Positions 1-9,180 of a DNA stretch of 64,000 nucleotides are shown here, piece by piece. Made by a program: the position numbers and the translations under genes. The stretch is from NCBI RefSeq assembly GCF_000711695.1, contig NW_013546969.1, forward strand, positions 1 through 64,000, in the 5' to 3' direction. This stretch comes from Tilletiaria anomala UBC 951. Its lineage: Eukaryota; Basidiomycota; Exobasidiomycetes; Georgefischeriales; Tilletiariaceae. Position 1 is the first letter of the stretch. The number at the start of each line of letters is the position of its first letter. The notes under the pieces are model-generated. The model searched no databases. It worked only from the letters and a program-made list of their open reading frames with translations, and was not told where the DNA came from.

Positions 1-172
1 CCTTTGCCGCTGCCATCGCCTTTGCCGCTACCATCGCCTTTGCTGCTGCCATGGCCTTTGCCGCTACCATCGCCTTTGCTGCTGCCATCGCCTTTGCTGC
101 TGCCATCGCCTTTAGCGCTGCCATCGCCTTTACCGCTGCCATCGCCTTTGCTGCTGCCGTCGCCTTTGCCGT
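1..172 (-). repeat. 18-bp tandem repeat coding GDGS(S/G/A)K
   Basis: At least nine near-perfect copies of an 18-bp unit (minus strand GGC GAT GGC AGC AGC AAA with a few third-base or single-residue variants such as GHGSSK) run to the window edge. The copies are homogeneous enough to suggest recent expansion or ongoing length change. The total number cannot be seen because the array continues left. Confidence 0.9.
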
Positions 173-635
173 TGACGTCCCCGTTGCTGCTGTCACTGCC
201 GTTGCCACTTCCGTTCCCGTTGCCGGGGTTGCTGTTGTTGTTGCAGTGCTTCTTGAGAATCGAATCAAAGATTCCGCTACAGTCCTGGCCACCGCTATCA
301 TTCATGTTGCCGCTGCTGTCAGCTCCACCGTTACTGAAAGCCTGGCCAGGCCATATGCCGCTCCAGACAGCGGAATCATCAGGCGCAAGTGCACGCTTGT
401 GGGCAGCGCGCACACCGCGGCGTGGCTTGCCGAGCCCTGCGCCGTTGGAGAAGCGTCGCTTCGCAGCTGCAACTGACGACGGAGCGGACGCCGCTGCTGC
501 ACCAGCACCCCACCTGGCACCCTCGCGTGCATGATCAGCTGCTGATGGTGCTGCAGGGCTGCTGCTAGCAAATGTGGTGGCGGGAACGGAAAGGGAGAGG
601 AGGATGATGGGGAGGAGAGTCGCGTTTAGACGCAT
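1..635 (-). CDS. Secreted Lys/Gly/Asp/Ser-repeat protein, C-terminus beyond the window
   Basis: An open frame starts at the ATG at 635 and is still open at base 1. The first about 24 residues (MRLNATLLPIILLSLSVPAT...) look like a signal peptide. Two dibasic sites follow, AAKRRFSNG near residue 60 and HKRALAPDD near residue 85, of the kind cut by Kex2 in the Golgi. A short segment with two cysteines (DCSGIFDSILKKHC) comes next, then an Asn/Gly/Ser stretch, then a tandem hexapeptide repeat GDGS(S/G/A)K. No catalytic domain is visible in the part present. A second secreted Gly/Lys-rich protein at 38.5 kb is joined to a GH30 enzyme, so this gene may also continue into an enzyme outside the window; that is inference. 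Existence of the gene is likely, its function unknown. Confidence 0.7.
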   Translation of the reverse strand, partial: MRLNATLLPIILLSLSVPATTFASSSPAAPSAADHAREGARWGAGAAAASAPSSVAAAKRRFSNGAGLGKPRRGVRAAHKRALAPDDSAVWSGIWPGQAFSNGGADSSGNMNDSGGQDCSGIFDSILKKHCNNNSNPGNGNGSGNGSDSSNGDVNGKGDGSSKGDGSGKGDGSAKGDGSSKGDGSSKGDGSGKGHGSSKGDGSGKGDGSGK

Positions 636-2441
636 CTTGGCTGAGTCTATTGGTGGAGGGTTCGGCGGCGAGAAGAAACGACTTGAGTGGTGGTTACGTC
701 ACGGGTAGCACATCTCATGAGCACATGAACTCACGCGTTTTCGATCAACCTCCTTGCATAGATATCCTCCGTCGATAGGTTTTTCAGTAGCACGAATCAG
801 AGTGCAATAACCTTGAGATATCTGACAGGGTCAGAAGCTGGGGCTCGTTCAACGAGCCGCGATCGCGCTTGCTGATGGACGAAGGCGACAGAGAGAAAGG
901 GCGTGTTGACCTCTCTCTTCCGCCTGTCCCGGCTGCGGGGAAGGAGGGGGAGCGTCGATGGATGTGAAAACGAACGTGGGGTCGAGGTTGGTTTGAGGAG
1001 AACCAGGAAAGCCAGAAGAAGAGGACACCGCTGCCCTTTTTTGTCGGGTCCTTGGTGTTGGTTGTCTTGGGCGGCTAGTCGATGAGGGCTGGACGAGGCT
1101 GTGGTCAGGGTCCTGAGAGATGCGCTGGGGAGGATGCTAGGGGGCTAGGGGGAGCGGGAGAGGGTTGCGTGAGGAGCAGGAGGTGAGATGGAGGACGAAA
1201 TGAAGCGAGGTATGGACTTGAAGATTCCTATAGTCATCATATGAACTCTCATCCATGCGACAAAAAAGAGGTCATGGGACAAGCACAGTCTGGTCGCGAA
1301 GTTGAGAAGGCAGATGCCGTGCGGTGTGGGTCTGCTCGGGTCGGGCTGGCAAACAGTAGCCAGGTAGACTGCCCCACCCCTGTTCCGCAGATCTTCATGA
1401 CCATCAACTTATCCGATTGGCTGTGCGTCGCGATAGGGGCACCACCCCCCTCTTGCCCTGTGGCGATCGTCACTCGACAGGGGGAGGGCGACGCGCTGGA
1501 ACGAGAGGCGATGCAATGAGACTAGCACATCGGGGAAACGATGCTGAACAGGCGTCTGGCCAGTGTGCTGGTGCTGAGAGCACACACATTGTCTTGCAGG
1601 TGCAACGTCTCGCCAGAAGTTCCTGAAGGAAAGAAATCGAATCGGACTGAATCCAATCGCATGCGGGCTCGAAATGTGAGCACTCATTCGCCGCGACAAG
1701 CGGCGGGCGGCGCTCGCTCGCAGCCATGCAGCAGAAGAGTGATGCGCACTTGGACAGGGGATCGCGTGAATAGTCCTTGCAGACACTGGCACGGTGCCTT
1801 GCACTGCCCGGCACCGCGTGGTGCTGGAAACACTCGCATGCGCCACACCGAGCTCCACATTGGAAACATATCAAGTGCGCTAGTGCCTGCCTCAATGAAG
1901 GGCCGCAGTAAAGAGCCGTTACACGTCCTGCAACATGTGCTAAATTGTATGTAAAAGGACGGAAACCTAAAGCCTGCCCCCCTCATACTTTGTTAGACCT
2001 TGTTAACCATGTGTAGAATATACTACAGCCCCCACCGCTAGAGACAGAAAAGTTTTAAAATAGCATAGTTACAAGATGGAAACGTGCAACAACGAATGGA
2101 CTTCAACCACTTAGCCAGAAGGCCGCAGAAGCCATTCAGCTCCTTCAAAGGTGACTCTTCTCCTGTGGCCACGTGCCCTTCTTTCGTCTCGTGCGTTTTT
2201 CGCGCCATTTTGATTGACCATGGCAGTGCAAAGACGGATGCTAAGCATTGTCGATGAGGGTACATATGCTCAGTGTATGTGCAACAGGCACTTGACTGCA
2301 CACGCTCACCGTGGGCGGTCGTACAATACGTAGCACACCGCCTATCAGTCAGCTCGCACGTACAGACATCGACTGGCACATAACAAGAACGTAGTGTGCA
2401 AGCGGCTCACCGGCAGTGGAATTGATGCGCATCTTGACGAC
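636..2441. other. No supported gene (about 1.8 kb)
   Basis: Upstream region of the secreted repeat protein. Open frames here are short, overlap on both strands and lack a recognisable start context, splice pattern or domain. The AT-richer patch near 1930-2060 may hold 3' sequence of the GH30 relic. I see nothing else to annotate. Confidence 0.5.
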
Positions 2442-3951
2442 CTACATCTCCATGTCGCGCAGCCCCGTGGCGAGGGAGCCATGCGCGATCGTCGCAAAGG
2501 TTGAAGTGAGCATGTACGACCCGTCGGCATGCACCAGCACCGACGCTAGGCAGTTGTGTAGGCGTTGGGCAGCGTCAGGCCCGTGAACTGGTTCTCGTCC
2601 GCACGCAGCGTCGCGTTCCAGGATCACGTTCTGCATTCGGTAGTTGATCGTGCTCGTGATCAGCACCTGACCGCGCGTCTTGGGCCACGGCTCGTGGAAG
2701 TACTGCATGAACTGCGCACGGGAGGAGTTACTTTCTGCCTCAGCCCATCCGCTCTATCTGTCTGACCCGACTCCAGACTCACCCTCGTGCACTCGGTAAA
2801 GCGAATCTAGGCGCCCGGGTAGGCCCGGTTGAACGGCTGCTGGCCGCGCAGGTTGCCCGCATAGCAGTATCATACGACAATGGCGAACGACTGGCTGTGA
2901 TTGAGGAAGTCAATCGCGTAGATCTTCGAGCCCCACTTGTGGACCAGCACGAGCAGACCTGTATCGTGTAAGTCGTTCTGGTCGAACTGTGGTCGCACCA
3001 GATCGCCAATGTCCGCCTCAACCTCAGCGTTGATCATCGTGCCGGCGCACTTGGCCGGCCCGTAGTTCGGCTCCTCCTGGGTCGACAGCTGGTACGCTCT
3101 GATGCCCACCTTGCACAGCGCTATCAGCGTTTTCGCCAGGTACTTTGCATACACGGCGTAGTACACGGGCTTGACCATGCCGCCGTGCAGCGACGTCGGG
3201 CTATCGTCCGTTTGGGGTTTCATCCACGCTGGCTAGCTCCGCGACGCAAAGAAGTTCTTGACTCTTCTTTGCGACACCTTGCCGATGTCCTGCAGTATCT
3301 GCCACGCTTAGGGCGCCTTCTCGATGCTGAGTTTCGACAGGTCTGGTTCCGGCGAGCCGTCGTAGGTGTCATCGCAGGTTTATTCGCCCTCGGAGATATC
3401 CGTGCTTGACGGCAGCCTGCGCGTCAGGGTGTAGCTCGCACGGCCTTTTGCAATGTACTCCTTCGACGGGTCGAACAGCATGACCAGAACCTCAAAGTAC
3501 GTGCTCGCGTTCTTGGAGCGAGGCTCTTGCAGCACGATCGACGTCGGATCCGCGTTGGCCATACCCCAGCCTTCAATTTTTTGCCAACACTGGTTGCTTG
3601 CTCCCAGGTATAAGAACGTTAGTGCTCTTCTCATTTTAAGTGCCACATTGCCGAGCTGATCGGAAGCTCATCAGGGGCGACATTGGAAGCCGGTGCGTCC
3701 GAAGGCCTGTCGGAGGAACTCTGAAAGGTCAGACTGGCGCTATCATCGTGGGTCGTGACGACTGCCACCCATGATTCCTTGTCATATCTCGAAGACCAGA
3801 CCGCTTCAATCCTGGTCGACGTATGGAGCTCAGTGAGAGTAAAGAGCGTGAAATCAGCAAAAAGAAAAGATTGCATTTTCAGCAGCTTGCGAGGGAATAG
3901 TGGGGAATCAAAAAAGCGAGGTGCCTTTACGGGTGGTTGCAGACGTGACAC
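2442..3951 (-). pseudogene. Decayed GH30 glycoside hydrolase (beta-1,6-glucanase type)
   Basis: Minus-strand pieces in shifting frames match, block by block, the intact GH30 gene at 30.3-32.1 kb. In order they are: the mature N-terminus (RIEAVWSSRYDKESW against LQIEAVWSSTYDKKLW), the segment ASNQ...EGWGMANADPTSIVLQ, the barrel segment with VYYAVYAKYLAKTLIAL and the acid/base region (QEEPNYGP in place of QNEPKYAP), and the C-terminal sandwich (FHEPWPKTRGQVLITSTINY, DGSYMLTSTFATIAHGSLAT). The reading frame is broken several times and in-frame stops lie between blocks, one of them TAG where the intact copy has Gln in SQPAWMK. The acid/base motif also reads QEEP rather than QNEP. It is a host gene copy lying in the same orientation as its intact relative about 28 kb away. 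Confidence 0.85.
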
Positions 3952-4177
3952 CAGTATCGTATTTGTACGAAATATGACATCCTTAGGTCACAGCGGTGGC
4001 AACCAGTACATGACAGCCCACAGGCAAACGCAGCATGTCAGAATCCAGAAGAGTGTGGTTTCTTTGGAAACGGAGACTGAGAACGACGCTTGGCACAGAC
4101 AGCTAGAACCGGCAACTGAAGAGACAGAAAGAGGGGGGCGGGTTCGCCGGGAACTGAGATGAGCTGCGACGAATGAG

Positions 4178-5027
4178 CTATATATATAGCACTGAAACTA
4201 GCTTTGTGTTCCCACGAGTAGCACCGGCAGAGAGTTCCGAGACGAACCAAACAAAGTATTGCAGAGGGGATTTCGGTTGACTGCACTTTAACAGCGGAAA
4301 AGTGCTAATTGGCTGAAGAGTGTTTGTGACTTTTGGACCGTCCGTGACACCAATGAACGCGTTCGAACCATCTCTTGTGAACCCTCTTCTTGCCTGTTCG
4401 AGCAAAAATGCGCCACGGTGAGGAGTCATCAGCGCCCTGCAGGGAATACCACATATACACCGTGAGAAGTAAAGCAGTTGACGGTGGCCATCGTTCGGTA
4501 TACCCATAAAACTTTTCAACGAAGTAATGTTATTGGCCCTCCAGAATGGCGGGAAATAGCTTGGCAGGCGACGAAAGTATTCCCATCTCTCTGCCGCGGG
4601 TTCATGTACCGAGCAGCCATCAAGATATATAAAAAACGGCGAACGAGGGGTGCTCACCATAAAGTTTGAGCCCACCAGGTGGGTGTCCAAAAGCAGGCAC
4701 TCGTAGGGCAATCTGTCCTCAAAGATTCGAGGGCGCATCTGTACGAAGAAGCGGGTTAGAATGGGGAGAGGACAGAGAAGAGATAGTGTGATGGTTGTAA
4801 ATCATGTCACCGTGTCACCGTGTCCCTGCGCGTCACTGTCACCACTCACCAGCATGCCGTGCTTGGGCCACCCCATGGAAAGGATGGGTTAGACGCCGCC
4901 ACAAAATATGAGTCTCAACTATTTCACGGATGGCCGCTGTCGATGCACCCGTATGTGAGACCAGCATCTGGTCTCCTCCCCCGTTAGTCTCATTATTGCA
5001 CAGCCCCCCGAGCATCTTGGCATGCAC
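4178..5027 (-). pseudogene. Unidentified coding relic with splice-like boundaries
   Basis: Two minus-strand open pieces (about 4839-5027 and 4178-4738) are separated by what looks like an intron: a GTGAGT donor just after the segment GWPKHGML and a pyrimidine tract ending in ACAG just before MRPRIFEDRLPYECLLLDTH. A second GTGAGC donor follows GSNFM. An in-frame TAA lies in the upstream exon reading. I do not recognise the family. The splice signals and codon choice argue that this was once a real spliced gene, now probably broken; a chance arrangement cannot be excluded. Confidence 0.3.
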
Positions 5028-5496
5028 AGCTCCTGCTGTAGTCCATCAAGTCTACATCACAACTCTTTCCTGGCACACGCGCTGTCGTGATCTTGCTCAC
5101 CACCACGAGCACCAGCCTTGGCCAGCACACGCATCCATCATTCACCAGCTCCATCAGCATCAGCATAAGGGTGGATGCAATCACCAGTTGTTGAACAAAT
5201 TGTAGCTCAGTAAAACGAACGTCAAACTCCGTTCGCCCCCGAAGCACCATCAGTTCGTCGGCTCGTTACTCGACCCGATCTCGTGAGCGCGTAGTCAGCT
5301 GTCGATTCAAGACTCTCCACCATCACTTCGACCAAGATCATCAACGCTACCCAAAACACCTCGCAAAGTCCCTACAGGCGTCGAGCATCTGTATCGCAGA
5401 GCATCGGGTATCCATCGAGGCTGAACCCAAAGCCACACGAACCAGACACTGGAAAGCGAGAACGAGCATCGCGACATTCGCTAGCTGTTCGTCAAA
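5028..5496. promoter_or_regulatory. NCS-1 upstream region
   Basis: About 470 bases between the relic and the NCS-1 start. It is CA/CT-rich near 5250-5480 with many short CGA/TCG runs, as expected for a fungal 5' leader. There is no clear TATA box close to the start. The start codon sits in GTCAAAATGGG, with A at -3 and G at +4. Confidence 0.4.
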
Positions 5497-6654
5497 ATGG
5501 GAAAGGGACAGTCAAAGCTATCGCCAGAACAGCTGTCGGATCTGCAGAAGAACACGTATTGTAAGTTTTAGCACGCTGCTCCCTCTTGTCACATCGCCAG
5601 CCTCGGCGCTGCCGTCAAATTCTGCATTCACCCAGCGCCTTGAGTCTTGCGGGCGTCCATCTTTGGCACACTAAGAATCACAAGTATACACGTCAGGGTT
5701 GCGCAGGCGTTCCTCGCTCTTGCTTTTTGCGCATCGACTGATCTTGCCTGCCTCTTGTTCTTCATTCGCATTTCCCAATGTACTTGCTCCTCGCCGTTCT
5801 TATGCAGTCGACCGAAAGGAGCTACAGCAATGGTACAAAGGCTTCTTGAAGGATTGCCCGTCGGGTGTGCTGGACAAGGCAGAGTTCTGCCGGATCTACA
5901 AGCAGTTCTTCCCTTTTGGTGACTCAGAGCAGTTCGCGCGTGAGTGCATTTCTTGTTCGCCCACCCTGAATGCTGCTCCCTTGAATTCCGGAGCGGAAGT
6001 GAAGAGACATCGTACTGACTGACGCGCTACTACGGTCCTGTATGCGTTCTGGTATGCACAGAATACGTGTTCAATGTGTTCGACGAGAACAAGAACGGGA
6101 CAATCGACTTTAAAGAGTTCATATGCGCACTCAGCGTCACTAGCCGAGGGCGTCTGGACGAGAAGCTGCGCTGGGCGTTTCAGCTGTACGATATCGACGG
6201 AGATGGAAATATCACGTACGATGAGATGCTCAGTAAGTGCATAAGGATATTCCCGGAGGGCCTCGCCAACTGATCGTGAACCCATTTGTCATATCTTTGA
6301 ATTTTTCGCGTCGCCTCACCTCAGCGATTGTACGGAGTATCTATAAGATGACAGGGCAGATGGTTAAGCTTCCTGCCGACGAAGACACGCCCGAGAAGCG
6401 TGTCGACAAGATTTTCCGCATGATGGACCGAGATAAGAACGCGCAACGTGAGTCTTCTTGGAGTCCTTTCATTTATCTATGTGGCTGTCTCTTTGCGAGG
6501 TAACCTGCGAGACACTGATCGTATCTACTCTTTTCTCCTTTCTTGTCGTTCACCTACCTCAAAATCTGCAGTGTCCTTTGAAGAATTCCAAGAAGGCTCA
6601 AAGCAAGACCCAACGATCGTCCAAGCGCTCAGCCTGTACGACGGACTTGTGTAG
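5497..6654 (+). CDS. NCS1: Neuronal calcium sensor 1 / frequenin
   Basis: Five exons (5497-5560, 5808-5939, 6062-6232, 6325-6447, 6572-6654) join in phase to 190 residues, the exact family length. NCS-1 is an EF-hand calcium sensor that binds membranes through an N-terminal myristate and, in yeasts, activates the phosphatidylinositol 4-kinase Pik1. The N-terminus MGKGQSKLS is a myristoylation signal. EF2 ([13 protein letters not shown]), EF3 ([13 protein letters not shown]) and EF4 (DRDKNAQLSFEEF) are visible; the first hand is degenerate, as usual. The C-terminus [19 protein letters not shown] is the hallmark of the family. The usual loop Gly in EF4 is Ala here, which may lower calcium affinity (inference). 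All introns have GTRAGT donors; the first is the longest at 247 nt. Confidence 0.97.
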
Positions 6655-7758
6655 GAATCTCGACCCGTCCTTGGCCGCTTGCTGGTTGCGGTAACGATGA
6701 TGAATGTGCGCATTTCCACGAAATCACAAATGTCCCTGGCGCAAGTTGGCGTGCGTGATGCATCTTATTTACGTTTTGGGACTCAGCCATCGATATCTGG
6801 TTTTCGCTTTTCACGCAGCCGACCGAGGCCTTCCCCCTCGCCAGTCCCTACCAGTCCTATCGCCTCGCCCTGTGTCACCCAAGACTTTTTGCAATGCCCT
6901 CTTCATCCGTTTTCACCGTCTTCCGCCTCACTGCTTATCCTGAAGATCTGGGATCGGACGAGCGTGAAGCTGAGAAGGCAGCACCGTAATGCGTCACGTC
7001 GGGCTCACGCTCTCAGCCTCACAGGTTCGCAACATATCCATAAAGTTGTCATTGTCCGATGAGCAATGAGCGAAGAATTTGTTGGGATGGGTACACGTTA
7101 TACAGTGGAATCTTGAATGTTGGAACAGAAAACGGGCGACGGCCATCAATAGATTGTGCATCATGTAGTGAAGATCATGGACAGTCGTTTCGGTGTTCAT
7201 TGGAAGCAAAGAAAAGTCGAGCCGAGAGACCACCACGAAGACACATTGAGAAAAGCGAAGCCAAAGAATGCGCTTAGGAAGTCACATGTAAGCAGAATTG
7301 GAACCGCTGATAGGTACAGGTCGGCATTGTTGACTAAATATACGCAAGAAGCGGCTGGAAAGATGTTTATGTAGGGCGCATTCAGAGAGAGTACACTTTC
7401 GTTGATGAAAGATCCAAATTCTTGATGTGTAAGCATGAGGGTTGAGACGGTGAGAGACCAATACTCAAGATGTTGATGGGAGTGGATCTAACGAGAAGGG
7501 ATTCGCACCTTGGAATCTGGATGAAAAGCGCGGTTGCGTAGTTGCACCGTGCGAGGCGCCGCTTATATGGATGGCTAAGCTAACGTGTTGGGGTGCTCTG
7601 GGCCCTCGGGCCGTTGGAAGAATAGGAGTTAGAGGCGGCATTGGCGCCAACACTTCCATTTTTCGGCTACTCTTACGACAACCTACTGGGAAGATATTCG
7701 TGAGACTCATGCGACGCATCAGCCCGGGCTCAGGCGGCGTGTTGCCCCCAGATTCAGT
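6655..7758. other. No supported gene (about 1.1 kb)
   Basis: 3' flank of NCS-1 and spacer. Short overlapping frames on both strands show no domain, splice pattern or codon bias. Confidence 0.5.
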
Positions 7759-8313
7759 CTAGCGTGGCGTTGGAGGCGTCTGCGTAGACGAGCATGTAGC
7801 TTGGGATGGTGGCATTGGCGTTGTCGACATTAACAACATTGCGGAGCTACCATGGCGATTGCTCGCATCGACTAACGTGGCATGCAGGTTCAAGGATGAG
7901 ACTGGCGCGGAGATGCCCGGCGTCATGGCGGGTGTAGCCATGCGCGAGCTGTGACGGCTGTTCAGCGCGATCGTAGCAAGCGCGTTGGTAGTCAATTTGA
8001 TGATGGGTGCCGAGACATCCGAGGGCACAAGGAATTGGCGCAACTCGCCATCCATGCCAGGGAGCACGTCGCTCCATCCTTCACCTTCTTCTTCCTCGAT
8101 GGCAGTGTTAAGTGTGGTCTTGCGGCGCGAGGAAGCCTTCAGGACCTTGAGGCGCCCATCGAGCCGTTGGAGACGGAGATGCGCGAAATGACGTCCCACT
8201 GGTTCTAAACTGCGTGTCATCCGCGTGCAGGAGTCAACCTCAATGGCCGACACCGTTAACCACTTCCTACCTCTCCCTTCGTTAGGCTCAGAGACGATTG
8301 CAATCTTTGTCAC
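7759..8313 (-). pseudogene. Unidentified coding relic
   Basis: One minus-strand frame is open for 184 codons and has C-rich third positions over EGEGWSDVLPGMDGELRQFL and the following TTNALATIALNSRHSSRM. A different frame carries the apparent true C-terminus (NANATIPSYMLVYADASNAT then Leu-Asp-stop), with a TAG after CEQSPW that could be a former Gln codon. The mixture of coding-like stretches in two frames suggests a decayed gene. I cannot name the family. It abuts the plus-strand GT2 relic. Confidence 0.3.
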
Positions 8314-8317
8314 GGAT

Positions 8318-8882
8318 CACTGTCCTCCTTCACGGCGCTTAAGTGGGTCGCCCGGGCATTCAACAAGAGAGACGTCGACATCGTCTAGGGATGCTGCTGC
8401 ATTTACAACTATGCATAAAAGAAGATCACTCCATTGATCGCTGCGGAGGTCGACACCATCTACGGTGGATTCCACCCAGGAAGAGTTGCGACGCAGAAAG
8501 TTTGGAGTGAGCCGCATTTCATTGCTGTCCCTGCAGCTCGTTCGGCAGAAACTGACGTAGCTTTGCGATCGCGCAGCTCTTCGGTGGCAGTAACGGCTAC
8601 TGGAACGCCTCCCTACTGCTTGCGCTGGGTATGCAGACGCACATGCTCTCAGAAGACATCTATTCCACGTTGCGCGCCATCTCCGGAGCTCACATTTGCT
8701 ACATGCCAGAACTGTGTTTGTTTGAGATGGCACAAGGCTGGACCCAAGTGCTAGTGCGGCATGCTTGGCCGAGGTTGCAGTTAAATGCGCAAGGGACCAG
8801 GCTACGTGGTGGTGCGGGCCTCGTCTTCCTGCTCATCTTTAGGGAAGTGTTATTCCACTTTCTTTCCCAGCTCACTGTGTGA
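8318..8882 (+). pseudogene. Decayed family-2 glycosyltransferase (GT2)
   Basis: Coding-like plus-strand blocks resemble the catalytic domain of processive GT2 enzymes as I know them: SSFTALKWVARAFNKRDVDIV then TAG then GCC, EVDTIYGGFHPGRVAT, FGGSNGYWNASLLLALGMQ, MLSEDIYSTLRAISGAHICY and QGWTQVLVRHAWP. The family normally shows GSNGYWR...L, TEDID and (Q/R)RLRWAQGW; here SEDIY replaces TEDID and most of the segment before QGW is missing. At least one in-frame stop (8386-8388, at the place where the family reads VQG) and frame changes break it. The N-terminal half was not found upstream. GT2 enzymes of this kind make polysaccharides at membranes; this copy is dead. Confidence 0.6.
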
Positions 8883-9180
8883 GCCCATCTCATTATAGAA
8901 TGTCACCATGAGGCATTTTGTATCACTTCATAATTCTGCGCAACACTCTCAATATAGGCATCGCCTGGTGTAAAAGTTCCAAACGGTGCTTGCACTTCGA
9001 TTCAGCCCCATGAAGTGCCTTAGATGGCGTGATCATGTTTGAGCAGCGCCGAATTGCATGTCCCACGCTCATCAACTCGGACGTCCTCCTCTGTGAACTG
9101 TGTATCTTTAGTGCCATCTAGTCTCTATATAGATGAAAATATATTACTTCAAGTCCATCTGCATAAGAAAGTATATTTCA
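8883..9180. other. Spacer between the GT2 relic and the alpha/beta hydrolase 3' end
   Basis: About 300 bases that are AT-rich towards 9110-9180 (TATATAGATGAAAATATATTAC), consistent with 3' processing sequence of the minus-strand hydrolase gene. No gene is seen. Confidence 0.4.

Noticed and set aside
1-476. Plus-strand Ala/Phe- and Leu/Pro-rich frames at the left edge
   Set aside because: They are the complement of the 18-bp repeat. The minus-strand reading has a signal peptide and Gly/Asp/Ser/Lys hexapeptides and is the plausible product.
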